Of a DNA stretch of 7,013 nt, positions 1-5,825 are shown piece by piece; positions within the stretch are counted from its first letter, which is position 1, and each line of letters opens with the position of its first letter. The DNA is from Deltaproteobacteria bacterium (GTDB lineage Bacteria; Myxococcota_A; UBA796; UBA2385). The stretch spans positions 1-7,013 of the forward strand of contig WGAH01000788.1 in NCBI GenBank assembly GCA_015489145.1, written 5' to 3'. The notes beneath the pieces are model-generated. The model did no database searches, was not told the origin of the DNA, and was given only the letters and a program-made list of their open reading frames with translations. A program made the translations under genes and the position numbers.

Positions 1-1695
1 CTCGCGGGCGGCTCGAAGGGCGCACAGGGCGGGAGGCTCCCCCGCCACCGCCTCGGAGGCCCGCTGCACGTCCCACACCAGGAGGCCGCCGACCTGTTCC
101 GGCGGGCCGAGCACCTCGCGCAGGGCGGCGGGGACCTCGGCGGCGCAGGCCGCGGCCCTCGCCCCGACCTCGGAACAGCGCGCCTCGTCGAAGATCACCC
201 ACCGCAGGCCGCTGTCGGCGATGCTGCCGGCCGGCGGCGGCGCGTCGGGGATGTCGAGGCGGCCCAGCGCGTCGACCCAGTGCAGGAAGGGCTGTTCCGG
301 GGGCGCCACCACCGAGGGCTTGATCGAGTTGAGGCGCGGGCGGCCGGGGGCGCCGATCACCGAGAAGAACAGGCCGCTGCGCTCGTAGGGCAGCTCCGCC
401 ACCGGCCCGGCCTCGGCCCGCGCCAGGAAGGCCGCCGCCTCGGAACGCGGCCAGGCGCGCCAGTCGCGGGGATGGCGCACCTCGGAGAGCACGGTGCGGG
501 CGCCCCAAGCGACGGTGCCCGCCGCCAGGAGCGCGGCGATTCCGCGGCCGAGGAGGGCGCGCCGGCCCTCGCCGAAGCACGCCGCCAGCCCCTCGACGCC
601 GAGCCCCGCCAGGGCCGCCGCGAAGCCCGCCGCGACGAAGGCGGGCCGGCCGTGGTCGGTCAGCCGGCCCATGCCGCACCAGAAGCGGAAGGGGAGCGCG
701 TCGCCCAGCGGCCCGCAGGGCCCCGTGCCGATGGCGACCAGCCCGCCGACGATCGCCAGGGTCGGGAGGGCCGCCCACCGCCGCCGGTGCAGGAGCGCCA
801 GCGGCGCGAGCGCCCAGGTGAAGGCCCACGCGCCGCCCTCGTCGATGGAGGCGCCGCCGGGCTGGCTCCAGGGCAGGGCGAGGCGGCTGAGGGTGAGGAC
901 GTGGTACGCGTCGGGGCAGACCTCGGTCGCGCAGGGCTGTTCGAGCCGGGAGCGCGCCAGCCAGGGCAGGTAGGGCGCGGCGATGGCCGTCACCGCCGCC
1001 ACGAGGAGCGCGCCCACCAGGACACCCCGCCAGCCGCCCCGCCGCAGCGCCCCGAGGGCGAAGGGCAGGCCGGCCAGGGCAGCGAAGCCGGCGAAGGGCG
1101 GGTAGACGAGGACGGCGAGGGCGCCGAGGACCAGCGCCCCCGCCGCCGCCGGCAAGCGGCGCCAGCCCCTCGCCCGCACCGCCAGCAACCAGGCTCCCGC
1201 CGCGCCGAAGACCAGGCCCGGCCAGGCGACGTTCATGCGCGCGAGGTGCAGGGTCGCCCAGGTGCTGCGGGTCATCGCCCCGAGCGCCCCGGCCAGCGCC
1301 ACGCCCTCCCGGCGGGCCCCGAGGCCCCGGGCGAGGAGCGCGGCCCCGAGGGCGTTCACGAGGAGCGCCAGCGCCTGCACCACCCCCCAGCGCCGGGGCA
1401 GGTCGGAGACCAGGGCGGCGCCCGCCGCCAGCCAGGCGTCGAAGGCCGAGGGGAACTCGCGGTGCAGGCCGATGGGGTGCGGCCAGTCGAACTCGGCGAT
1501 GCGCGTGGGGAAGCGGCCCGCGAGCACCCCCCGGGCCACGTAGTCGTAGAACCACATCGACATCGCGACGTCGCCGCGCGGGCTCGCGGTGAACAGCCGG
1601 TCGCCGGCGTGCCACAGGGGCCAGCCGATCCAGGCGGCAAAGACGACCACGGCGACCCAGGGCCAGGCCGCCGCCCACGGTTTCCAGCGTTCCAC
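1..1695 (-). CDS. Polytopic membrane protein, GT-C/YfhO-like, 3' partial
   Basis: A GTG at 1695 opens a frame with no stop through position 1, giving 565 residues; the C-terminus is outside. An in-frame TAG at 1705-1707 rules out a longer form, and no ATG or alternative lies between. Only a weak CGGGG precedes the start. The first membrane segment is at about 10-25, followed by a loop with RGDVAMSMW (40-48), where GT-C proteins carry a functional Asp. More hydrophobic segments are near 103-123, 130-141, 155-173, 186-217, 225-245, 288-301, 309-324, 350-372 and 385-400. The segment NALGAALLARGLG (114-126) and the following helix resemble the large bacterial family of YfhO-like or GT-C membrane proteins, as does the later ELPYERSGLFFS (434-445), which begins a non-membrane C-terminal domain. 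Relatives are thought to transfer sugars from lipid carriers to envelope glycans or proteins; activity here is unproven. It follows the second barrel by about 34 bp, but no role in electron transfer is evident. Confidence 0.8.
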   Translation of the reverse strand, partial: MERWKPWAAAWPWVAVVVFAAWIGWPLWHAGDRLFTASPRGDVAMSMWFYDYVARGVLAGRFPTRIAEFDWPHPIGLHREFPSAFDAWLAAGAALVSDLPRRWGVVQALALLVNALGAALLARGLGARREGVALAGALGAMTRSTWATLHLARMNVAWPGLVFGAAGAWLLAVRARGWRRLPAAAGALVLGALAVLVYPPFAGFAALAGLPFALGALRRGGWRGVLVGALLVAAVTAIAAPYLPWLARSRLEQPCATEVCPDAYHVLTLSRLALPWSQPGGASIDEGGAWAFTWALAPLALLHRRRWAALPTLAIVGGLVAIGTGPCGPLGDALPFRFWCGMGRLTDHGRPAFVAAGFAAALAGLGVEGLAACFGEGRRALLGRGIAALLAAGTVAWGARTVLSEVRHPRDWRAWPRSEAAAFLARAEAGPVAELPYERSGLFFSVIGAPGRPRLNSIKPSVVAPPEQPFLHWVDALGRLDIPDAPPPAGSIADSGLRWVIFDEARCSEVGARAAACAAEVPAALREVLGPPEQVGGLLVWDVQRASEAVAGEPPALCALRAARE

Positions 1696-1729
1696 GCCCC
1701 GATGCTACCGCAGGTGACCGGCCGGCCGA

Positions 1730-2776
1730 TCAGAAGTAGACCCGCACCCGCGTCCGCACGCTCCGCATGCGCGTGCGGACCTCGTCGGCGTAGCCCTGCC
1801 AGTAGCGCTTGCTGGCGTGGATGCGGGCGACGTCCTTGTGGTCCTGCAGCTCGATGCCCACGTCCACGTAGTCGCGGCCGGTGTAGAAGATGCCCAGCCG
1901 GTACTCCTCGCCGTAGCCGCTGCTCGGCTCGCCGGGGAGGATGCCCATGTACGACAGCACCAGGCCCACGGGCGCCCAGTCGGCCAGGGGCTTGCCGTCG
2001 AGGCTCAGGCCGATGCCGGGCTCCATGAACAGGTCGCGCTTGTACAGCCCCACCACCTTGGACTCGGCGAACTCGCCGTTGGCCTGCACCCACACGCCGG
2101 CCGCCTGGTGGATGCCCCAGGCGAATTGCAGCCCGCCGCGCACGTTTCCGTAGTCGGCCTGGTCGAACATCACGTCGTTCCAGAAGCTCTGGCTCGCGAT
2201 GTCGCTGGTGGACGGGATCTCCCCGTACTTCAGGTACTCGTTGGCGAACTGGTCGATGCGGCTCAGCACCAGCAGCAGCCCGTTCACCGGCGAGGCCGTG
2301 ATCAGCCGCGACCGCTGCCCCCCCACGGTGGTTCCGAGCTGGAAGCGCCGGTTCTCCCACAGCTTGAGCTTCACCCCCGCCCCGCCCGCCAGCCCGGCGT
2401 CGGCGGCCTGGTACAGCGCCGTCGTCTTGTTGGCGGCGATGTGGAAGGCGCCCTGGACCTCGGCGTACAGGGCGAGCCGCTGCCACAGCACCGGCGAGAC
2501 GCGGAAGCTCTGGGCCATGGTGTCCATGCTCAGGTCGATGTTCCGCCCGTCGTCCCACGGCCAGGGCGAGCCCTCGTCCCAGTACCAGTGGAACTGGTAC
2601 AGCCCCCACTCGGTGCCCGAGTCGACGTAGGGCACGGTGAAGGGGTCGTCGAGGAGCCCGCTCGACACGAAGCGGTGGCCCCACAGGGTGCGGCCGTGCA
2701 GGCCCGGCACCCGCCCCCCGGCGCGGGCCGTGCCCAGGAACATCCCCATCGCCGCCGCCACCCACCAGGACCGCAT
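1730..2776 (-). CDS. Second outer-membrane beta-barrel protein, unrecognised family
   Basis: Encodes 348 residues from ATG 2776. This start is preferred over an in-frame ATG at 2806, because GAGGTG lies just before it and the signal peptide (hydrophobic 4-17, cleavage after ARA at 17-19) then begins at residue 1; the longer form adds ten charged and Pro-rich residues and has no ribosome binding site. The mature protein has no cysteine or haem motif. It shows alternating strand-like segments and ends in RVRVYF, a terminal aromatic typical of outer-membrane barrel recognition by the BAM machinery. Residues 57-76 are unusually rich in Trp, Tyr and Phe and contain two PW/DD-type turns. It begins about 58 bp after the small cytochrome lipoprotein with no clear terminator between, so it probably belongs to the same transcript. 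It could be a partner, a second sheath or a substrate channel for the cytochromes. I do not recognise the family; the barrel assignment is from composition and ends only. Confidence 0.8.
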   Translation of the reverse strand: MRSWWVAAAMGMFLGTARAGGRVPGLHGRTLWGHRFVSSGLLDDPFTVPYVDSGTEWGLYQFHWYWDEGSPWPWDDGRNIDLSMDTMAQSFRVSPVLWQRLALYAEVQGAFHIAANKTTALYQAADAGLAGGAGVKLKLWENRRFQLGTTVGGQRSRLITASPVNGLLLVLSRIDQFANEYLKYGEIPSTSDIASQSFWNDVMFDQADYGNVRGGLQFAWGIHQAAGVWVQANGEFAESKVVGLYKRDLFMEPGIGLSLDGKPLADWAPVGLVLSYMGILPGEPSSGYGEEYRLGIFYTGRDYVDVGIELQDHKDVARIHASKRYWQGYADEVRTRMRSVRTRVRVYF

Positions 2777-2779
2777 GTG

Positions 2780-2785
2780 CACCTC
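2780..2785 (-). promoter_or_regulatory. Ribosome binding site of the second barrel gene
   Basis: GAGGTG, then CAC and the ATG at 2776. The alternative in-frame ATG at 2806 has no comparable site before it, so this motif decides the start. Confidence 0.6.
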
Positions 2786-2834
2786 GCGGCGGGGAGGGTA
2801 CTCCATCGCCGGGCGGGGCGCCGGGCCCGCGGGG

Positions 2835-3176
2835 CTATTCCCCGGTGTCGCCGGGCTCCTCCTCCAGCTCGGCCCAGGCCTCGACGCCGTTGGCGCCGTG
2901 GCAGGCGACGCAGGTGCGCGTGTCCTCCGGGTCGGCCTCCTCCCGCACGGCGGCGAGGTCGACGGGCGCCGAGGCGCAGCTCGCCGTGTGGATCGCGGCG
3001 GCCTGGTGGCAGAGCATGCAGTCGCCGCGCCCCCAGCCGGCCGGGTGCTCCGCCTCGGTGAGCGCCAGCCCCCCCGGCGAGGCGAGGAGGTCGGAGACGC
3101 CGGCGCAGGGGTCGTCGGAACCGCAGGCCGCCAACGCGGCCAGGGCCAAGGCGAAAGCGAGGATACGGCGGTTCAT
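2835..3176 (-). CDS. Small two-haem c-type cytochrome lipoprotein
   Basis: Encodes 113 residues. The ATG at 3176 overlaps the upstream stop by four bases (ATGA) and has GGAGGT 4 nt before it, so translation is probably coupled. The signal peptide carries RR at 3-4 and a lipobox LAAC with Cys18; residue 19 is Gly, so outer-membrane sorting would be expected by the E. coli rule. Haem motifs are CMLCH (53-57) and CVACH (89-93). His44 and His63 are candidate axial ligands. Two further cysteines, Cys24 and Cys67, are not in haem motifs and could form a disulfide. The tail after residue 98 is strongly acidic and ends PGDTGE, a style of C-terminus I associate with lipoproteins of Myxococcota. I do not recognise a specific family. 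As the last member of the overlapping block it may be an accessory electron carrier of the putative conduit. Confidence 0.85.
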   Translation of the reverse strand: MNRRILAFALALAALAACGSDDPCAGVSDLLASPGGLALTEAEHPAGWGRGDCMLCHQAAAIHTASCASAPVDLAAVREEADPEDTRTCVACHGANGVEAWAELEEEPGDTGE

Positions 3177-3757
3177 GGCCACCTCCCGCCGGCGGCGCGG
3201 TGACAGTTCTCGCAGGTGGACTTCGCGTGGCAGTCGTCGCAGGCGAAGGGGTCGGTGCGCGCCGCCATGCCGTGCACGCTCAGCCAGGTGCGGTCGTGGA
3301 CCTGGTACCGGATCGACTCCTTGCGCTCGTGGCAGTCCACGCAGAAGGCCGCCTTGTGGCAGGCGCGACAGGCCTGCACGTCCACCCGGGCCTCGGCGCC
3401 GTGGGCCTGCTCCCAGCCGGCGCCGTGGTCGAAGGGCGCGGGAACCTCGGCGTGACAGGTGGTGCAGGGCTTGGAGACGACGGCGGTGACGGCCTCGCCG
3501 GACTCGCTCGGCCCCGTGACGTGGCACTGGTGGCAGTTGTCGCGGAAGTGCCCCTCCCACGCCGGCTTGCCGTCGGGCCCGAAGCCGTGGCAGCTCGTGC
3601 AGGTGAGGTTCTTCATGCCGAAGAAGGCGTTGTGCTTCTCGTGGGGGAAGCGGGCGTAGATCTCGGCGGGGGGATCGGCGGCGCCCCCGGCGGAGGCGCC
3701 GGCGCGGGCGGCCAGGGCCAGGCCCGCGAGAAGCGACAGCAGGATGGGCACGCGCAT
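3173..3757 (-). CDS. Periplasmic heptahaem c-type cytochrome
   Basis: Encodes 194 residues from ATG 3757, which shares one base with the previous stop (TGATG) and has GGAGGT 6 nt upstream. An N-terminal signal peptide (hydrophobic 5-17, cleavage near ARA at 17-19 or GASA at 20-23) has no lipobox Cys, so the protein should be soluble in the periplasm. Seven CxxCH motifs start at 53, 75, 98, 130, 139, 173 and 182. Motifs 4-5 and 6-7 are tightly paired, their first Cys only 9 residues apart. Candidate distal ligands include the FPHEKH segment (37-42), which precedes the first haem as in many cytochrome c3/c7-type proteins, and His70, 111, 119, 154 and 162. Dense haem packing, about one per 25 mature residues, fits a molecular wire. 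Its inferred job is to carry electrons between the periplasm and the barrel encoded just upstream. It has fewer haems than MtrA (10) or OmaB (8). The cytochrome assignment is firm; the pathway is not. Confidence 0.92.
   Translation of the reverse strand: MRVPILLSLLAGLALAARAGASAGGAADPPAEIYARFPHEKHNAFFGMKNLTCTSCHGFGPDGKPAWEGHFRDNCHQCHVTGPSESGEAVTAVVSKPCTTCHAEVPAPFDHGAGWEQAHGAEARVDVQACRACHKAAFCVDCHERKESIRYQVHDRTWLSVHGMAARTDPFACDDCHAKSTCENCHRAAGGRWP
3181..3186 (-). promoter_or_regulatory. Ribosome binding site of the two-haem lipoprotein gene
   Basis: GGAGGT followed by GGCC and the ATG at 3176, within the last codons of the heptahaem cytochrome gene. The spacing is short, but the pairing can be extended by the following G. 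Confidence 0.7.
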
Positions 3758-4950
3758 CAGGGAACCTCCACCCGCGCGACGAGCCCGCCGCGCACCTCGC
3801 GTTCGAACAGGGCGTCCCGGGCCAGCTCCACCTCGCCCCGCACCTCGACGCGCTCGCCCACGGCCTGCCGCAGCCCCACCGCGCCGTCCAGGGCGGTGTC
3901 CCACGGGTCGTGGAGCTTGCGGTAGGGCACCACCGCGCCGCGCGCCCACAGGCCGGTGGCGTCGGACAGGGCGTAGCGGGCCGTCAGGAACAGGGCGTGG
4001 TAGGCGCCGCCGGGGCCGGACTGGAAGCGGTAGCCGGGGCTCAGGTCGACGGGCAGGTCGGTGCGGCCCGGCATCCAGGCCGCCTGCACCGTGTGGCCGT
4101 ACCGCCGCTCGCCGGCCGCCACGTAGGTCGAGAGGTGGTAGCCGGTGGACAGGGCCGACCAGCGGGCGTCGGCGAGGCGCAGGCGCAGGCCGGCCTCGTC
4201 GACCCCGTCGGGGGCGAAGGCGTCGAGGACCGCCTCGCCCAGCATGCCGTCGGGGTCGGGCGACTCGCGGTGGCCGGCCAGGGCCGTCAGCGTGGCCTGG
4301 GGGTGGGGCGCGAAGCTGAACTCGACCCGCGCCCGGTCGACCACCCCGGCGGGCCAGGTGCCGCTCAGCAGCGCGCGCAGGTCGGGGCGCTGGCGGGACC
4401 CGGCCGGCCGGTACCGGGCCTCGACGTCGGCGTGGTAGAGCGGGTGCTCCTCGGCCTCCAGCCAGCCGCCGACCTTCACCGAGGCGGGCCCGCCACGCCA
4501 GCCGGCGGCGACGCGGGCGACGCCGATGCCGTCGGACAGGTCGTCGAGGTCCTGGTGCCGGGCGAGGCCGCCCCAGGCCTCGACCTGGACCGCGTCGCCG
4601 GCGGCCCACACCACCCGCGCCCCGTCGAGGGACTGGAGGCGGCGCTGGGTGATCACCTGCTGGCGGCCGAGGGTCCAGCGCAGCCCCCCGCCGGAGCCCT
4701 CGGCGGTGAGCGCGTAGACGTCGGGGTCGAGGTCCGAGACGCCGCCCATGGGCGCTTCGAGGCCGACGTAGCCGTGAACCGCCGTGGACCCGACCCGGCT
4801 GTCGACCTGGAGCGTCTCCCAGAAGGGCACGAAGGCCTGGCCGAAGAAGTCGTGGCGCACCGCCGCCGCCGTCTCGGAGACGACGGTGGTGGCGCCGGAA
4901 TCGTCGGCACGGGCCGCGCCGCCCAGCGCCGCGAGGACCAGGGGGATCAT
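3757..4950 (-). CDS. Outer-membrane beta-barrel, candidate porin sheath of a cytochrome conduit
   Basis: Encodes 397 residues from ATG 4950, which overlaps the previous stop as TGATG and has GGAGGT 8 nt upstream. A short signal peptide ends at ARA (13-15), with cleavage likely before Asp16. The mature protein contains no cysteine and alternates hydrophobic and polar residues in many short stretches with Gly- and Asp-rich turns, as expected of a transmembrane beta-barrel. The stretch with GRQQVITQRRLQSLDGARV resembles strand-turn segments seen in outer-membrane porins. It ends in VARVEVP, so the last residue is not the usual aromatic. The length is close to the roughly 400 residues of the Geobacter porin-cytochrome barrel proteins (OmbB/OmbC type) and clearly shorter than MtrB. 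It lies between a lipoprotein cytochrome and a periplasmic cytochrome, which is the main argument for a conduit sheath. Sequence similarity to OmbB or MtrB is not evident by eye, so a plain porin remains possible. Confidence 0.85.
   Translation of the reverse strand: MIPLVLAALGGAARADDSGATTVVSETAAAVRHDFFGQAFVPFWETLQVDSRVGSTAVHGYVGLEAPMGGVSDLDPDVYALTAEGSGGGLRWTLGRQQVITQRRLQSLDGARVVWAAGDAVQVEAWGGLARHQDLDDLSDGIGVARVAAGWRGGPASVKVGGWLEAEEHPLYHADVEARYRPAGSRQRPDLRALLSGTWPAGVVDRARVEFSFAPHPQATLTALAGHRESPDPDGMLGEAVLDAFAPDGVDEAGLRLRLADARWSALSTGYHLSTYVAAGERRYGHTVQAAWMPGRTDLPVDLSPGYRFQSGPGGAYHALFLTARYALSDATGLWARGAVVPYRKLHDPWDTALDGAVGLRQAVGERVEVRGEVELARDALFEREVRGGLVARVEVP
3764..3769 (-). promoter_or_regulatory. 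Ribosome binding site of the heptahaem cytochrome gene
   Basis: GGAGGT with 6 nt to the ATG at 3757, inside the 3' end of the barrel gene. It decides the start, since the frame stays open far upstream. Confidence 0.75.
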
Positions 4951-5825
4951 CACCGCGCACCTCCGTGGCAGGTGGCCCCGCAGCCGGCGGGCATGCCCGC
5001 CATGCCGTCGCCGGCCTCGTGGCAGGTCAGGCAGACCGCCTCGCCGCTCACCGCCGCCGCCGAGACGTGGTCGAAGCCCGCGCCGTGGGGGTACGGGGCG
5101 TGGCAGCGCGAGCAGGCGCCGGCGGCGATGGCCGCGCCGTCCTCGCCGTGGCAGTCCAGGCAGGCCTGGAGGTCCTTCTTCGCGGCGGCGCCGTGCGTCT
5201 CGCCGTCCTCGAAGCCCTCGGCGTGGGGGTAGGCGGCGTGGCAGGCCGCGCAGGACACCCCGGTGTCGCCGCCGAGGAGGTCGGCGCCGTGGCAGGTGCC
5301 GCACACGGCGGCCACCGATCCCCGGGCCAGGGCGTAGGCGCCGTGCTGGCCGGCCTCCTCCCAGCCGTCGGGGTGGGGCCAGCTCGCGTGGCAGCGGGTG
5401 CAGGCCGGCGCCCGGGCGCCCTCGCGGCCGTGGCAGTCCAGGCAGGCGTCGAGGGCGGCCTGCCCCGATTCGGACAGGGCGGGCGTCTTCGCGTCGAGGT
5501 CGACGAGGATGCCGGCGCCGTGGATCGCGCCGTCCATCCAGTCGCCGCCGGCCTCGTCCTCGTCCGGGTGGGGGAAGGGGGCGTGGCAGCTCCGGCAGGC
5601 CGGGGCGCCGCCGGCCCCGGCGCTCTCGACGGGATGGCAGGCGAGGCAGGCCGCGCCGCCCCCATCGCCGAGGTAGTCGGCGCCGTGCAGGTCCGGGTCG
5701 TCGTAGCCCGCCGGCGGCGACGCGGCGGCCGCCTTCCCCCACCCGGCGGGCTCCTGGCGGAGGGTGGCGCAGGCGGCCAGGGCGAGGAGGGCGACCAGGG
5801 CGGGAGTCGTCGGGAACGCGCGCAT
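4950..5825 (-). CDS. Decahaem c-type cytochrome lipoprotein made of five two-haem modules
   Basis: Encodes 291 residues. The ATG at 5825 is chosen because a GAGGAG lies 8 nt upstream and it opens directly onto a lipoprotein signal with lipobox LAAC (Cys19). Longer in-frame versions reaching further right overlap gene 1 and lack this signal at their N-terminus. Residue 20 is Ala, not Asp, so by the E. coli rule the protein would be sorted to the outer membrane. Haem motifs are CxxCH at 60, 77, 128, 142, 175, 192, 222, 238 and 265, plus a CX3CH (CGATCH) at 282-287. They fall into five pairs, the two Cys of a pair being 14-17 residues apart. In the first four pairs the second motif reads CxxCHAxxPH, which supplies an extra His five residues after the haem His (86, 151, 201, 247). 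An HG follows in modules 1-3 (102, 161, 211). I know no named family with exactly this repeat. Its position before a barrel gene suggests the lipid-anchored partner of an outer-membrane electron conduit. This role is inferred. Confidence 0.9.
   Translation of the reverse strand: MRAFPTTPALVALLALAACATLRQEPAGWGKAAAASPPAGYDDPDLHGADYLGDGGGAACLACHPVESAGAGGAPACRSCHAPFPHPDEDEAGGDWMDGAIHGAGILVDLDAKTPALSESGQAALDACLDCHGREGARAPACTRCHASWPHPDGWEEAGQHGAYALARGSVAAVCGTCHGADLLGGDTGVSCAACHAAYPHAEGFEDGETHGAAAKKDLQACLDCHGEDGAAIAAGACSRCHAPYPHGAGFDHVSAAAVSGEAVCLTCHEAGDGMAGMPAGCGATCHGGAR
4959..4964 (-). promoter_or_regulatory. Ribosome binding site of the first barrel gene
   Basis: GGAGGT with 8 nt to the ATG at 4950. 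It doubles as the Gly-Gly codons right after the CGATCH motif of the upstream cytochrome, so the end of that protein is constrained by two functions. Confidence 0.75.
5146..5165 (-). repeat. 20-bp direct repeat, copy A, within the decahaem gene
   Basis: An identical 20-bp stretch occurs here and at 5428-5447, 282 bp apart (94 codons, two modules). It encodes the ACLDCHG haem site of the fourth module. It reflects internal duplication of the haem modules and is not a mobile or CRISPR repeat. Confidence 0.75.
5428..5447 (-). repeat. 20-bp direct repeat, copy B, within the decahaem gene
   Basis: Second copy of the repeat at 5146-5165, encoding the first haem site of module two in the same reading frame. 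Confidence 0.75.

Noticed and set aside
1716..1729. CGGCCGGCCG palindrome between the second barrel and membrane protein genes, considered as an operator or terminator
   Set aside because: It has no loop or T-run and is made of only C and G, so chance is a sufficient explanation in this genome.
280..2028. A long plus-strand open frame of 582 codons
   Set aside because: It lies opposite the membrane-protein frame in codon register and is rich in Arg, Gly, Ala and Pro with no domain or signal; it is an artefact of high GC content.
1356..2765. Minus-strand frame of 469 codons overlapping the second barrel and the membrane protein
   Set aside because: Out-of-frame reading of two genes with better evidence; no signal peptide, strand pattern or membrane pattern.
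2810..2829. GC-rich inverted repeat (5-bp arms, 10-nt loop) between the small lipoprotein and second barrel genes, considered as a terminator
   Set aside because: The stem is short, no T-run follows, and such chance pairing is common at this GC content.
1817..3061. Another long plus-strand frame opposite the second barrel and the small lipoprotein
   Set aside because: It spans two real genes and their gap, has low-complexity composition and no family features. The minus strand shows signal peptides and haem motifs instead.
3910..5232. A plus-strand frame of 440 codons opposite the first barrel and decahaem genes
   Set aside because: It crosses a gene boundary on the other strand and has a shadow-like composition; no coding evidence.
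4950..5700. Regularly spaced similar sequences, considered as a CRISPR array or tandem DNA repeat
   Set aside because: The similarity is in codon register and encodes haem-binding motifs; spacing varies and the frame is a continuous protein.
3757..5742. N-terminally extended version of the first barrel
   Set aside because: The extension is the out-of-frame reading of the decahaem gene. The ATG at 4950 with signal peptide and GGAGGT is clearly the start.
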